In this document: positions 20,505 through 31,282 of the stretch, one piece after another
Numbering within the stretch: position 1 is the first letter of the stretch
How the letters are laid out: each line of letters opens with the position of its first letter
Assembly: GCF_008386575.1 (NCBI RefSeq)
Contig: NZ_VUOA01000005.1
Coordinates: forward strand, 1-64,000
Source: Salinarimonas soli
Lineage (GTDB): Bacteria > Pseudomonadota > Alphaproteobacteria > Rhizobiales > Beijerinckiaceae
Direction of reading: 5' to 3'
DNA: 64,000 nucleotides
Made by a program: the position numbers and the translations under genes
Notes under the pieces: generated by a model
The model's database searches: none
Seen by the model: the letters and a program-made list of their open reading frames with translations, nothing else
What the model was told of the DNA's origin: nothing

Positions 20505-22022
20505 CTACTGCCCCCGCCGGCTGACGAGCGCGAAGCGGACGGCCTCCTCGGCGGCGCGGAAGAGGGCCTTGGCCTTGTTGACGCATTCCTGCTGCTCGGA
20601 GGCGGCGACCGAGTCGTGGACGATGCCGGCGCCTGCCTGAACCGACATACGACCGTCCTTCACCACCGCCGTGCGCAGGACGATGCAGGTGTCCATCTCG
20701 CCGTCGGCGCCGAAATAGCCGATGCAGCCGCCATAGGGCCCGCGCTTCTCGCGTTCCAGCTCGTCGATGATCTGCATGGCCCGCACCTTCGGGGCGCCCG
20801 ACACGGTGCCGGCCGGGAAGCCGGCGCAGAGCGCCGACAGGGCGTCGTGCCCCTCCGCAAGGCGGCCCTCGACGTTCGACACGATGTGCATCACCTGGCT
20901 GTAGAACTCCAGGAAGAAGCTGTCGGTGACCTGGACGGACCCGATCCGCGACACCCGCCCGACGTCGTTGCGGCCGAGATCGAGGAGCATCAGGTGCTCG
21001 GCCCGCTCCTTCGGGTCGGCGAGGAGGTCCTCGGCGTGGCGGCGGTCCTCGGCGGGGGTCGCCCCCCGGGGGCGGGTGCCGGCGATCGGGCGGATCGTCA
21101 CCTTGCCCCCGCGCAGGCGCACGAGGATCTCGGGGCTCGAGCAGACGATCTGGAAGTCCTCGAAGTCGAGATAGCAGAGGAACGGCGCCGGGTTGATCCG
21201 GCGTAGCGCCCGGTAGAGCGAGAAGGCCGGTAGCGTGAACGGCGCCTCGAAGCGCTGGGAGAGGACGACCTGGAAGATGTCGCCGGCCGCGATGTACTCC
21301 TTGGCGCGCGCCACCATCGCCTCGTACGCGGCGGGCGTGGTGTTCGACACGGACGTGGGCGCCGCGATGTCGCCGGGCTGGCGCCGCTCGTCGAGGGAGA
21401 GCGGCCGCTCCAGCGCCTCCGCCACGGCGTCGATCCGCGCCAGGGCCGCCTCGTAGGCCGCGCGTGCGCCGACACCCGACTTCGGCCGCACGGGCGCCAG
21501 AAGCGAGAGCTCGTCGCGAACGGCGTCGAACACGGCCACGATGGTGGGCCGCACCATGATGGCGTCCGGAACGCCGAGGGCGTCGGGCTTCGGGGGCCCG
21601 AGCCGCTCCATATCCCGCACCATGTCGTAACCGAGATAGCCGAACAGGCCCGCGGCCATGGGCGGCATGTCCGGGCCGAGCTCGATCGCGCTTTCCGCGA
21701 TCAGGGCCCGCAGGCTCTGGAGCGGCGGGGCGTCCTCGGGCACGAAGCGGTTCTCGCGCCGCAGCGCGTCCCGGTCGATCTCAGCCCGCCCGTCGCGGCA
21801 GCGCCAGACGATGTCGGGGTCGAGGCCGATGATGGAATAGCGCCCCCGCACGGCGCCGCCCTCGACGGATTCGAGGAGGAACGCCGCCCCCGACCGGCCC
21901 GCCCTGAGCTTCAGGAAGGCCGCGACGGGGGTCTCGAGATCGGCGACGAGGCGCGCCCGCAGAACGCTCGCGCGGCCCGCCTCATAGTCCGCCCGGAACG
22001 CGTCGAGGTCCGGCTCGATCAT
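20505..22022 (-). CDS. trpE: Anthranilate synthase component I
   Basis: TrpE converts chorismate to anthranilate. The 505-residue product has an N-terminal domain with the feedback-inhibition region (LLESVEGGAVRGRYS, containing the LLES motif) and the chorismate-binding domain with IFQVVLSQRFE, IAGTRPRGATPAEDRRH, LMLLDLGRNDVGRV, and the GTVSGAPKVRAMQIIDELE block. It begins four bases after the ppiD stop, leaving no room for a trp leader peptide and attenuator directly in front of it; transcription must come from the ppiD promoter or from within that gene. Confidence 0.97.
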   Translation of the reverse strand: MIEPDLDAFRADYEAGRASVLRARLVADLETPVAAFLKLRAGRSGAAFLLESVEGGAVRGRYSIIGLDPDIVWRCRDGRAEIDRDALRRENRFVPEDAPPLQSLRALIAESAIELGPDMPPMAAGLFGYLGYDMVRDMERLGPPKPDALGVPDAIMVRPTIVAVFDAVRDELSLLAPVRPKSGVGARAAYEAALARIDAVAEALERPLSLDERRQPGDIAAPTSVSNTTPAAYEAMVARAKEYIAAGDIFQVVLSQRFEAPFTLPAFSLYRALRRINPAPFLCYLDFEDFQIVCSSPEILVRLRGGKVTIRPIAGTRPRGATPAEDRRHAEDLLADPKERAEHLMLLDLGRNDVGRVSRIGSVQVTDSFFLEFYSQVMHIVSNVEGRLAEGHDALSALCAGFPAGTVSGAPKVRAMQIIDELEREKRGPYGGCIGYFGADGEMDTCIVLRTAVVKDGRMSVQAGAGIVHDSVAASEQQECVNKAKALFRAAEEAVRFALVSRRGQ

Positions 22023-22025
22023 CGG

Positions 22026-23933
22026 TCAGGCCTCGCCGCCGACCGCCCGCCGCAAGGCGTCCTGGTTGATCGACACGCCGACCTCGGTCTGGATGCGCGA
22101 GATATACTGGCTCAGGACGTCGTCCGTGAAGACCGTCCGCAGCTGGTTCTCGACCGTCTCGCTCGCCTGCGCGGTGGAAAGGTAGGGCGGGACGGTGGCG
22201 GCCGTGGGCCGGAACACCACGCGCCGTCCGTCGTCGAGCGCCGCCTGGGCCGTCTTGCCCACGGGCGTGGCGAAGATCTGCGCCACCACGGGGCCGGTGA
22301 GCTCTCCCTTAGGCGTGCCGCGGGCGAGGTCGTCCGCCGTCTGGACGTCGGCCCCGGCTTCGGAGGCCACCGCCGCGAAGGCTTCGCCCTTCTCGATCCG
22401 CTCGACCATGGCCGTGGCCCGCTCGCGCAGGCGCCGCGCGATCTCGTCGGCGCGCCACTGCGCCTCGACGTCCGCGCGCACCTCCTCGAAGCTCCGGTCG
22501 CGGGCAGGCTCGATCCCCGTCACGTCGTACCAGACGTAGCCGCCGTCACGGGTGCGCAGCGCCTCGTTGTCGACGCCGATGTCGGAGGCGAACGCGGCGT
22601 TCAGCACCGCCTCGCGCTCAGGAAGACCGAGGACCGGCTTGCCGGCCTTGTCGAGCCCGGCGCGGTCGACGGCGGGAATCGTCGTGATCGAGAGCCCCTT
22701 CTCCTTCGCGATCTCCAGCAGGGGCCGGGCGCCCGCGCGCTGATCCTCGATCTGGTCGTGAACCTCCGCGATCGCGGTCCGCGCCCGCTCGGTCGCGAGC
22801 TCGCGACGGACCTGATCGGCCACCTCCTCGAAGGGGCGGACGCTTTCGGGCAGAACGTCGGCCACGCGCAGGAGCACGGTGCCGAAGCGGCCCTGGACCG
22901 GGTCGCTCACGCCGCCCTTCGGCAGGGCGAAGGCGGCGTCGGCCACGCTCTGGTCGATGAGCTCGCCCTTCGCGAACGTGCCGAGCGCCAGGCTCGCGGG
23001 GTCGATGTTCCGCTCGCGGGCCGCAGCCTCGAAGGTGAGGGCGCCCGACTTGATCTGCTCGGCGACCGCCTGCGCCTCGGCCGGGTCGGGGAACACGATC
23101 TGCTCGATGGTGCGCCGCTCCGCGGTGCCGAACCGGGCGCCCTTCACCTGCTCGTAGCGGGCGCGGGCATCGGCCTCGCTCACGGCCTCGGGCCTCACCA
23201 GAGTCTCGGGCGTGAGGACGAGGGCGCTGATCGCCCGGTACTCGGGCGCTCGGAAGGTCGTCTTGCGCTCCTCGTGGAACGCGCGCAGCTGCTCCTCGGA
23301 CGGCGCCGGGATCTCGCCTGCGGCGGTGGCCGGAAGCACCGCGAATTCCGTGGTCCGCCGCTCGGCGCCGTAGCGGTGCACGGCCTCGCGGGCCGCCATG
23401 GGGACGGGGAGGGCGGCGGTCAGAGCGTCGGCGAGCTGGAGGCGGGCGAGGGCGGAGCGCTGCTCACGCACGAAGGCCTGCTCCGAGAGATTGTTGTCGC
23501 GCAGGATCTCGTTGAAGCGGTTGCGGTCGAAGGTGCCGTTCGGGCCGCGGAACCCCTCGTCCTCGCGCACGGAGCGGGCCACGAGCTCGTCGGAGGCCGC
23601 AAGGTTGAGCGTGTTGGCGCGCTGGTTGAGCGCGGCTTCGCTGATCAGGCGGGCCAGGACCCGCTGGTCGAGGCCGAGCGCACGGGCGCGGTCCGGGGTG
23701 ATGCTCTGACGGGTCTGGCGCTGAAGGCGCTGGATCTCGGCCTGGTAGGCCGTGCGGAACGTGTCGGCGGAGATCTCGACGTCGCCCACCTTGGCGACCG
23801 CGGTCCGCACGCCGCCCCGGAAGATATCGTTGATGCCCCAGATCGCGAAGCTGACGATCAGGAGGCCGAACAGGACGGCGACGACGATCTTGCCGAGCCA
23901 GCTCTGCCCCGCCTTGCGAAGGCCCTGCATCAT
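22026..23933 (-). CDS. ppiD: PpiD-like periplasmic folding chaperone / peptidyl-prolyl isomerase
   Basis: The 635-residue protein has one N-terminal membrane anchor (KIVVAVLFGLLIVSFAIWGI, about 15-35), a SurA_N-like helical chaperone region (about 36-180) and a parvulin-type rotamase region near residues 240-390 containing ASLALGTFAKGELIDQSVADAAF. This matches the PpiD/SurA N-terminal-domain family that acts at the exit of the Sec channel. Its placement directly upstream of trpE is common in alphaproteobacteria and appears to reflect shared transcription, not shared function. It is divergent from tpiA. Confidence 0.88.
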   Translation of the reverse strand: MMQGLRKAGQSWLGKIVVAVLFGLLIVSFAIWGINDIFRGGVRTAVAKVGDVEISADTFRTAYQAEIQRLQRQTRQSITPDRARALGLDQRVLARLISEAALNQRANTLNLAASDELVARSVREDEGFRGPNGTFDRNRFNEILRDNNLSEQAFVREQRSALARLQLADALTAALPVPMAAREAVHRYGAERRTTEFAVLPATAAGEIPAPSEEQLRAFHEERKTTFRAPEYRAISALVLTPETLVRPEAVSEADARARYEQVKGARFGTAERRTIEQIVFPDPAEAQAVAEQIKSGALTFEAAARERNIDPASLALGTFAKGELIDQSVADAAFALPKGGVSDPVQGRFGTVLLRVADVLPESVRPFEEVADQVRRELATERARTAIAEVHDQIEDQRAGARPLLEIAKEKGLSITTIPAVDRAGLDKAGKPVLGLPEREAVLNAAFASDIGVDNEALRTRDGGYVWYDVTGIEPARDRSFEEVRADVEAQWRADEIARRLRERATAMVERIEKGEAFAAVASEAGADVQTADDLARGTPKGELTGPVVAQIFATPVGKTAQAALDDGRRVVFRPTAATVPPYLSTAQASETVENQLRTVFTDDVLSQYISRIQTEVGVSINQDALRRAVGGEA

Positions 23934-24098
23934 GACGACGGTACCCGTGCTCTCGTGTGTCTTGACCCGGGCGGATAGCCCATCGGCGGTCCCGGGGAAA
24001 GGCCGGCGGCGCGCGATGGCGCGATTTTGACCGCGAGGACGGGTTGTTGCGGCGCCGCGACCCCTCTGCTACGGCCCAGGTAACGGAGGATGAACAGC

Positions 24099-24863
24099 AT
24101 GGCGAACGAACGTCCGCGGCCGCTCGTGGCGGGGAACTGGAAGATGAACGGACTCCGGGCCTCGTCCGAGGTCCTGTCAGAGATCATGGCTGGCTACGGG
24201 GCCGGGCTGCGGAACCGTGCCGATCTCCTGGTCTGCCCGCCCGCGACCCTCGTCGCTGCCCTCGCGGGGGCGGCGAAGGGGGCCGTCGGCGTCGGCGGGC
24301 AGGACTGCCACGCCAAGGCCTCCGGCGCCCATACGGGCGACATCTCGGCCGAGATGCTGGCTGACGCCGGCGCCAGTCACGTCATCGTGGGCCATTCCGA
24401 GCGCCGCGCCGACCACGGCGAGACCGACGCCGTCGTGCGCGCCAAGGCCGAGGCCGCGCGCCGCGCCGGCCTCGTCGCCATCGTCTGCGTCGGCGAGACG
24501 CAGGCGCAGCGCGAGGCGGGCGAGACCCTGACCGTGGTGGCCTCCCAGCTGCGGGGCTCGATCCCGGCTGGCGCGATGGCGGCCGATCTCGTGGTCGCCT
24601 ACGAGCCCGTCTGGGCGATCGGCACCGGCCTGACGCCGACCGCTGCCGACGTCGCCGAGGTTCATGCCCTGATCCGGACGGAGCTCGGCACGCTCGTGGG
24701 AGAGGCCGAGGCCGGTCGCGTCCGAGTTCTCTATGGCGGCTCGGTAAAGCCCTCCAATGCCGCGGAACTGATGGCCGTCGCGAACGTGGACGGCGCGCTC
24801 GTCGGCGGCGCGAGCCTCGTCGCGGCGGACTTCCTCGGCATCGCCCGCGTCTACGGCGCTTGA
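24099..24863 (+). CDS. tpiA: Triosephosphate isomerase
   Basis: Glycolytic/gluconeogenic isomerase of dihydroxyacetone phosphate and glyceraldehyde-3-phosphate. The 254-residue TIM barrel has the opening [11 protein letters not shown] with catalytic Lys, the His in VIVGHSERR, the catalytic Glu in [12 protein letters not shown], and the phosphate loop [12 protein letters not shown]. Two in-frame ATGs are nine bases apart; the ACGGAGG ribosome site abuts the first one (24090), so the second at 24099 is better spaced and is chosen. It heads a plus-strand run tpiA-secG-pyrG. Confidence 0.97.
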   Translation: MANERPRPLVAGNWKMNGLRASSEVLSEIMAGYGAGLRNRADLLVCPPATLVAALAGAAKGAVGVGGQDCHAKASGAHTGDISAEMLADAGASHVIVGHSERRADHGETDAVVRAKAEAARRAGLVAIVCVGETQAQREAGETLTVVASQLRGSIPAGAMAADLVVAYEPVWAIGTGLTPTAADVAEVHALIRTELGTLVGEAEAGRVRVLYGGSVKPSNAAELMAVANVDGALVGGASLVAADFLGIARVYGA

Positions 24864-25032
24864 GCCCGGCGGGCGGGCTCCCCATCTCCTGGGGCGTGCG
24901 GGGCCGCGGATGCTGGGTTCCGCACCCGGCTTGCCGCGCTTTCGGCTTTGATCCCGCCCGGTGCCCGTGCTACAGGCGCGCCGACCCAACGACGGCGGCC
25001 CGACCCATGGTCCGGCCGCTTTAGGTTTTGAG

Positions 25033-25467
25033 ATGCAGACAGTCCTCATCATCGTCCACCTGATCATCGTGCTCGCCCTGATCGGCGTGGTGCTCCTGCA
25101 GCGCTCCGAAGGCGGCGGCCTCGGGCTTGGCGGCGGGGGCGGAGGCGGCGTGTCCGGCTTCATGACCGGGCGCGGCCAGGCCAACGCGCTCACCCGCGCG
25201 ACCGCGATCCTCGCGGGGCTGTTCTTCCTCACGAGCCTCGTGCTCTCCGTCATGGCAAGCCACAGCCGCGGCCCGCGCTCGATCTTCGACACCGCCGCAC
25301 CGACGGCTCCGGCGGGCCAGCCCGCGGCGCCCGGCGCTCCTGGGGCCGGACCGAACGTTCTCGACCAGCTGCGTCAGATGCAGGGCGCGCAGCCCGGGGC
25401 GCCGGCTGCGGCGCCGTCGAGCCCCCTCCCGCCGCCCGCGGCGCCGGTGGTGCCGCAGTCGCGGTAA
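25033..25467 (+). CDS. secG: Preprotein translocase subunit SecG
   Basis: SecG is the small accessory subunit of the SecYEG channel. The 144-residue product has the two membrane helices (about 3-22 and 57-77) separated by the family signature LQRSEGGGLGLG and a glycine-rich loop. The C-terminal extension beyond residue 80 is proline-, alanine- and glycine-rich low-complexity sequence, typical of alphaproteobacterial SecG. The start is the ATG giving MQTVLIIVHLII. The order tpiA-secG-pyrG is conserved in the class. Confidence 0.95.
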   Translation: MQTVLIIVHLIIVLALIGVVLLQRSEGGGLGLGGGGGGGVSGFMTGRGQANALTRATAILAGLFFLTSLVLSVMASHSRGPRSIFDTAAPTAPAGQPAAPGAPGAGPNVLDQLRQMQGAQPGAPAAAPSSPLPPPAAPVVPQSR

Positions 25468-25478
25468 GACGACCCCTC

Positions 25479-25506
25479 AGGGCCGGGCGACCGGCCCTTC
25501 TCTTTT
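25479..25506 (+). terminator. Intrinsic terminator after secG
   Basis: An 8-bp GC stem (AGGGCCGG / CCGGCCCT) with a GCGA tetraloop is followed by TCTCTTTT, eleven bases after the secG stop codon. Confidence 0.85.
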
Positions 25507-25578
25507 GTGGTGTGCGCCGGTGCGCGCGACGATCGCCGGATTTCCACTTGGCGAATCGGGCCCGGCCAGTATGGGTGA

Positions 25579-27213
<1,635 letters not shown>

Positions 27214-27232
27214 CGCCTGCGGGGAAGCGCCC

Positions 27233-28006
27233 ATGATGCCCATCGACGAGCGCCGGAAAGCGCACCGCAAGCGCGGTCTCGCGGTCTACCCGGAGGACCT
27301 GCCGGGCGATGCCGAGCGCATCGCCGGGATCGCGGCCCTCGTCGAGCGGCTTGCGGGCCCCGTGCGGCTGCGGCTTCCCGCCTTCGACCTCCTGGTCGAG
27401 GCGCCGGCTGAGGTCGGCCCGAAGATTCTCTACCTTCTCGCCGTCGACGACTACGAGACCTCCGACCTGGAGCTCCTCGCCCGGCATGTAGGCGCGGGCG
27501 AACGGCTGATGGTCGTGGGCGGCGGCATCGGCGTCGCGGCGGCGCTCGGGGCGAAGCTCACCGGGCGTCCCGTGGCTGTCGTGGAGGCGAACGAGGCGCT
27601 TCACGGGGTGATCGGGACCCAGGTCGCCCTCAACGGCGGAACGGCTGAGATCGTGAACGCGGCGGCGGTCCCGGACGATTACCCCGACGCGGCGGTCGCC
27701 TTCGAGGTGTCGCCCGACTTCTGGTACTCGCGCCTGGGGACGGGGGCGGGGGCCGTGCGGGTTCCGGCCATCGGCTTCGCCCGGCTCTGCGAGACGCACC
27801 AACCGAGCGCCGTTCTCATGGACATCGAGGGCGCCGAGGCTGCGATCCTCGCCCGCCCCGTGCCGGACTGCGTGCGCACCCTGATCGTCGAGATCCATAC
27901 GCCCGAGCTCGGCGCCGGGCCGACGGGAGCCATCGTCTCGGCGCTCGTCGGCGGCGGCTTCCGCCTCGTCGACCAGCAGGCACTGAGCTGGGCCTTCAAG
28001 CGTTAG
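27233..28006 (+). CDS. FkbM family methyltransferase
   Basis: This 257-residue protein contains a Rossmann SAM-binding segment (ERLMVVGGGIGVAAALGAK, about 95-115), an acidic strand end (VVEANEALHGVI) and the FkbM-family signature VLMDIEGAEAAIL near residue 200. FkbM-type enzymes O-methylate sugars or polyketides; the substrate here is unknown. The gene lies 19 bases behind pyrG and is probably cotranscribed with it. Two adjacent ATGs (27233 and 27236) are possible starts. Confidence 0.8.
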   Translation: MMPIDERRKAHRKRGLAVYPEDLPGDAERIAGIAALVERLAGPVRLRLPAFDLLVEAPAEVGPKILYLLAVDDYETSDLELLARHVGAGERLMVVGGGIGVAAALGAKLTGRPVAVVEANEALHGVIGTQVALNGGTAEIVNAAAVPDDYPDAAVAFEVSPDFWYSRLGTGAGAVRVPAIGFARLCETHQPSAVLMDIEGAEAAILARPVPDCVRTLIVEIHTPELGAGPTGAIVSALVGGGFRLVDQQALSWAFKR

Positions 28007-28064
28007 CCCCGCTCGGCGCAGGCCTGCGAATCGTATAGGGCGCGCGGAGGGGAAGAACCAATCC

Positions 28065-28952
28065 ATGACCCGTGGCATCGATCATCTCGTCGTCGGCATC
28101 CGTGATCTCGACGCCGGAGCGCGTCTCTACGAGGCCATGGGCTTCCAGGTCGGCGCCCGCAACCGGCACCCCTGGGGCACTGAGAACCGGCTCGTCCAGT
28201 TCGACGGCTCCTTCATCGAGCTGATCACGAAGGGGTCCGAGGGCGAGCCCCCGGGGCACGAGCCGCGCCGCTTCTCGTTCGGCGCCTTCGTCTGCGACGC
28301 GCTTGCCCGGCGGGAGGGCTTCTCCATGCTGGTGCTCGACAGCGCCGACGGGCAGGCGGACGCCGGAGTGTTCAAGGCGGCCGGAATCGGCGATTTCGAG
28401 CCCTTCTCCTTCGAGCGCCGGGGCCGGCGGCCGGACGGGACGGAGGTGGAGGTGGCCTTCACCCTCGCCTTCGCCCGGGACGAGGCCGCCCCGCACGCGG
28501 GCTTCTTCGTCTGCCAGCAGCATCATCCGGAGAACTTCTGGAACCCGGCCTTCCAGACGCATCGGAATGGTGCGCTCGGCATCTCCGCCGTGGTCCTCGC
28601 CGCCGGCGACCCAGCCCGTCACGAGGACTTCCTGCGCGCCTTCACCGGGGCGGAAGCAACCGGGACCGGGCGCGATCTCTCGTTCCCGCTCTCCCGCGGT
28701 CGCCTCGACGTGCTGACCCCCGACGACGCCGCGGAGCTGTACGGCTCCGTCGAGACCGCCGACGCGCCTGCCCTGTGCGCCTACACGGTCACCGTCGGCG
28801 ACATCGACCGCGTCGCCCGGCACCTCTCCGGAGGCGTGCCGCATCAGCGCATCGGCTCGCGGATCGTGGTGCCGGCGAGCGCCGCGCATGGCGTTGCCAT
28901 CGCCTTCGAGCAGAGCCTGTCGGACCTCGATCCCGAGCGCGCCGCATCCTGA
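28065..28952 (+). CDS. VOC (glyoxalase-like) family protein
   Basis: The 295-residue protein begins RGIDHLVVGIRDLDAGARLYEAMGF, the typical first beta-alpha-beta unit of the vicinal oxygen chelate fold, with a metal-ligand His at residue 7 and a candidate Glu in FIELITKG. The whole resembles the glyoxalase-like family PF13468. A second, more diverged VOC unit follows from about residue 150 (FFVCQQHHPENFWNP). The substrate is unknown. It is 58 bases downstream of the FkbM-type gene and may belong to the same transcript. Confidence 0.82.
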   Translation: MTRGIDHLVVGIRDLDAGARLYEAMGFQVGARNRHPWGTENRLVQFDGSFIELITKGSEGEPPGHEPRRFSFGAFVCDALARREGFSMLVLDSADGQADAGVFKAAGIGDFEPFSFERRGRRPDGTEVEVAFTLAFARDEAAPHAGFFVCQQHHPENFWNPAFQTHRNGALGISAVVLAAGDPARHEDFLRAFTGAEATGTGRDLSFPLSRGRLDVLTPDDAAELYGSVETADAPALCAYTVTVGDIDRVARHLSGGVPHQRIGSRIVVPASAAHGVAIAFEQSLSDLDPERAAS

Positions 28953-29020
28953 CGGGTCGGGAGTCGATTTTTGCTGCCGCCGCCCTTAAGCTCTGAGAGA
29001 AGAAGAGCTTCGGGGCAAGA

Positions 29021-29425
29021 ATGATGGTCAACTCGATTGCCGGCCTGCCGGCGTTCGCTCTTTATTTCGCGGTGGCCGTCGGCCTCGTGGTGACCTATCT
29101 CGGGGTCTATACGCTGACGACCGCGCATAACGAGTTCGCCCTCGTTCGTGCGAACGGCGTCGCGGCGGCGCTGGCCCTCGGATTGAGCCTTCTTGGCTTC
29201 GCCTTGCCGCTCGCGAGCGCCATCGTGCACTCGGCCAACATCCTGGACGCGGTGGTCTGGGGGCTTGTCGCCCTCGTGGTCCAGATCGTGGTCTACTGGC
29301 TCGTGCGCCTCGTGGTGCCGAACCTCTCCGAGCGGATCGCGGCCGGGGAGGTGGCCTCGGCGCTCTTTCTCGGCGCGGCATCGCTCGCGGCCGGCGTCCT
29401 GAACGCCGCCTGCATGACCTACTAG
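29021..29425 (+). CDS. DUF350 family inner-membrane protein
   Basis: This is a 134-residue hydrophobic protein with four predicted membrane helices (about 8-30, 44-66, 73-95 and 105-128), matching DUF350 (YjfL in E. coli). The polar segment TLTTAHNEFALVRANG between helices 1 and 2 is characteristic of the family. The function is not established. It is the first gene of a compact three-gene cluster with a DUF1190 protein and an ATP-grasp ligase homologue, the same trio as yjfL-yjfM-yjfC. Tandem ATGs at 29021 and 29024 are equivalent start choices. Confidence 0.85.
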   Translation: MMVNSIAGLPAFALYFAVAVGLVVTYLGVYTLTTAHNEFALVRANGVAAALALGLSLLGFALPLASAIVHSANILDAVVWGLVALVVQIVVYWLVRLVVPNLSERIAAGEVASALFLGAASLAAGVLNAACMTY

Positions 29426-29434
29426 GAGCCTGGC

Positions 29435-30061
29435 ATGAAGCGCTCCCGCGTGGTCTCGCTCGTCATGCTCGCCGGGGTCGGCGCGACCGCCTGGGCCCTG
29501 GGCCGCGTCGATCCCTCGCAGCGCGAGGACGAGGTGGTCACCTATGGCAGCGACGCCGAATGCGCCCGGATGGGGCAGCGCAGCGCCGAGGACTGCCGCG
29601 CGGGTCTCGCGCAGGCGAAAGCCGAGCACGCCCGCACGGCGCCGCGCTACGAGGCGCTTTCCGACTGCGAGACGCAGCACGGTCGCGGGCGCTGCGAGAG
29701 CGGCGCGGGCGTCGGCGCGGGGTCGTACTTCATCCCGACGATGGTCGGCTACATGATGGCCCGCAACCTTGCGCAAGGGCTCGGCGCCCGCCCGCTCTAC
29801 GGCGCGGGCTTGGCCCCGCCCCCGCGCGAGGAGCAGGCCTCCGGCGGTGGGGGAGGAGGCGGTGGAAGCGCCAGCCGCGGGATGAGCAGCGGCGGCACCT
29901 ACCGGACGAGTTCCGGCACGATCGTGCGCTCGCCGGGTGCCGCGGGTGTGACGCGGGTGCCGGTAAGCGAAGTGCGCTCGATGCCGAGCCGCCCCCAGAT
30001 CGTGAGCCGCGGCGGCTTCGGCTCCACGGGGCGGGCGGTCGCCACCTCGTCGGGTACGTAA
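29435..30061 (+). CDS. DUF1190 family protein (YgiB/YjfM-like)
   Basis: The 208-residue protein has an N-terminal signal or anchor (VVSLVMLAGVGATAWALG) followed by the DUF1190 core with paired cysteines (SDAECARMG, AEDCRAGLAQAK, LSDCETQHGRGRCESG), the segment YFIPTMVGYMMARN and a glycine- and serine-rich C-terminal half. E. coli YgiB and YjfM are the reference members; no biochemical function is assigned. It starts nine bases after the DUF350 gene and ends four bases before the ATP-grasp gene, so the three are surely cotranscribed. The even number of cysteines suggests periplasmic disulphides. Confidence 0.85.
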   Translation: MKRSRVVSLVMLAGVGATAWALGRVDPSQREDEVVTYGSDAECARMGQRSAEDCRAGLAQAKAEHARTAPRYEALSDCETQHGRGRCESGAGVGAGSYFIPTMVGYMMARNLAQGLGARPLYGAGLAPPPREEQASGGGGGGGGSASRGMSSGGTYRTSSGTIVRSPGAAGVTRVPVSEVRSMPSRPQIVSRGGFGSTGRAVATSSGT

Positions 30062-30065
30062 GCCG

Positions 30066-31223
30066 ATGCGACGGATCGCGGGCGCCGAGCGGCCCGACTG
30101 GCGCGAGCGGGCCGCCGCCGCCGGGTTCGGCTTTCACACCCTGGACGGCGAGGCCTACTGGGACGAGAGCGCCTATTGGGCGTTCTCGCTTGACGAGATC
30201 GAGACGGATATCGAGGCCGCCACGGCCGATCTGCACGCCCTCTGCCGGGAGCTCGTCGATCGGGTCGTCGGCGACGAGCGGCTCCTGACGCGGCTCGCCA
30301 TCCCGCCGATCGCGTGGGACGCGGTCGCGGAGAGCTGGAGGCGGGGCGACGCTTCCCTCTATGGCCGTTTCGATCTCGCCTATGACGGGACGGGTCCGGC
30401 AAAGCTCCTGGAATACAACGCCGACACGCCGACCGCGCTCTACGAGACGGGCTATTTCCAGTGGTCTTGGCTCGAGGATCTCCTGGCGTCCGGCGACCTG
30501 CCGCCCGGGACCGACCAGTTCAACTCCGTCCACGATCGGCTCGTCGCCACGCTCGCCCGCCTCGGCGGGGGCAGCCTGCTCCATCTCACCTGCCTTTCGG
30601 ATGCGCCCGAGGATCGCGGGACCGTGGCCTATGTCGAGGATTGCGCTCTCCAGGCGGGGCTTCGCACCCGCTTCGTCGATATCGGCGAGATCGCGCTGCG
30701 GGACGACGGCAGCTTCGCGGACGGCCGGGGCGCGATCCGGCTCCTGTTCAAGCTCTACCCGTGGGAGTGGATGTTCGCTGACGCCTATGCGGGCGCGATC
30801 GCCGGTTCCGGATGCCGCTTCCTCGAGCCGCCCTGGAAGGCGGTGCTCTCCAACAAGGGCATCCTGCCGCTTTTGTGGGAGATGGCGCCGAATCATCCCA
30901 ACCTGCTCCCCTCGTACTTCGAGAGCGATCCCCGCAAGGCCTCGCTCGGGCCGAGCTTCGCCAGGAAGCCGCTCTATTCCCGCGAGGGCGCGAACGTGCT
31001 GCTCGTGCGCGACGCCGCCGTGCTCCAGCGCGACGAGGGGCCGTACGGCGGGGAGGGGTTCGTCCGGCAGGGGCTTGCCCGCCTGGCGCACGGCAGCGGC
31101 GGCTTCGCGGTGATCGGCTCATGGCTCGTGGGCGAGGAGCCCGCTGGCCTCTGCATCCGGGAGAGCGAGGGGCCGATCACCACGAATCGCTCCCGCTTCC
31201 TGCCTCACGCCATCGAGGCCTGA
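30066..31223 (+). CDS. Glutathionylspermidine synthase-like ATP-grasp protein (YgiC/YjfC family)
   Basis: The 385-residue protein aligns in pattern with the C-terminal synthetase domain of E. coli GspS and with YgiC/YjfC: the [15 protein letters not shown] opening, [24 protein letters not shown] with the substrate-binding region, [15 protein letters not shown], and an ATP-grasp part ending [19 protein letters not shown]. Such enzymes form amide bonds with ATP, but YgiC/YjfC proteins are not shown to make glutathionylspermidine. It closes the DUF350-DUF1190-ligase cluster and is 59 bases ahead of kdsA. Confidence 0.87.
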   Translation: MRRIAGAERPDWRERAAAAGFGFHTLDGEAYWDESAYWAFSLDEIETDIEAATADLHALCRELVDRVVGDERLLTRLAIPPIAWDAVAESWRRGDASLYGRFDLAYDGTGPAKLLEYNADTPTALYETGYFQWSWLEDLLASGDLPPGTDQFNSVHDRLVATLARLGGGSLLHLTCLSDAPEDRGTVAYVEDCALQAGLRTRFVDIGEIALRDDGSFADGRGAIRLLFKLYPWEWMFADAYAGAIAGSGCRFLEPPWKAVLSNKGILPLLWEMAPNHPNLLPSYFESDPRKASLGPSFARKPLYSREGANVLLVRDAAVLQRDEGPYGGEGFVRQGLARLAHGSGGFAVIGSWLVGEEPAGLCIRESEGPITTNRSRFLPHAIEA

Positions 31224-31282
31224 CCGTCGAGCGGAATAGCCCCGAGGTGACAGGCGGCGCCTTCCGCGCTAACCCGTCGCCC

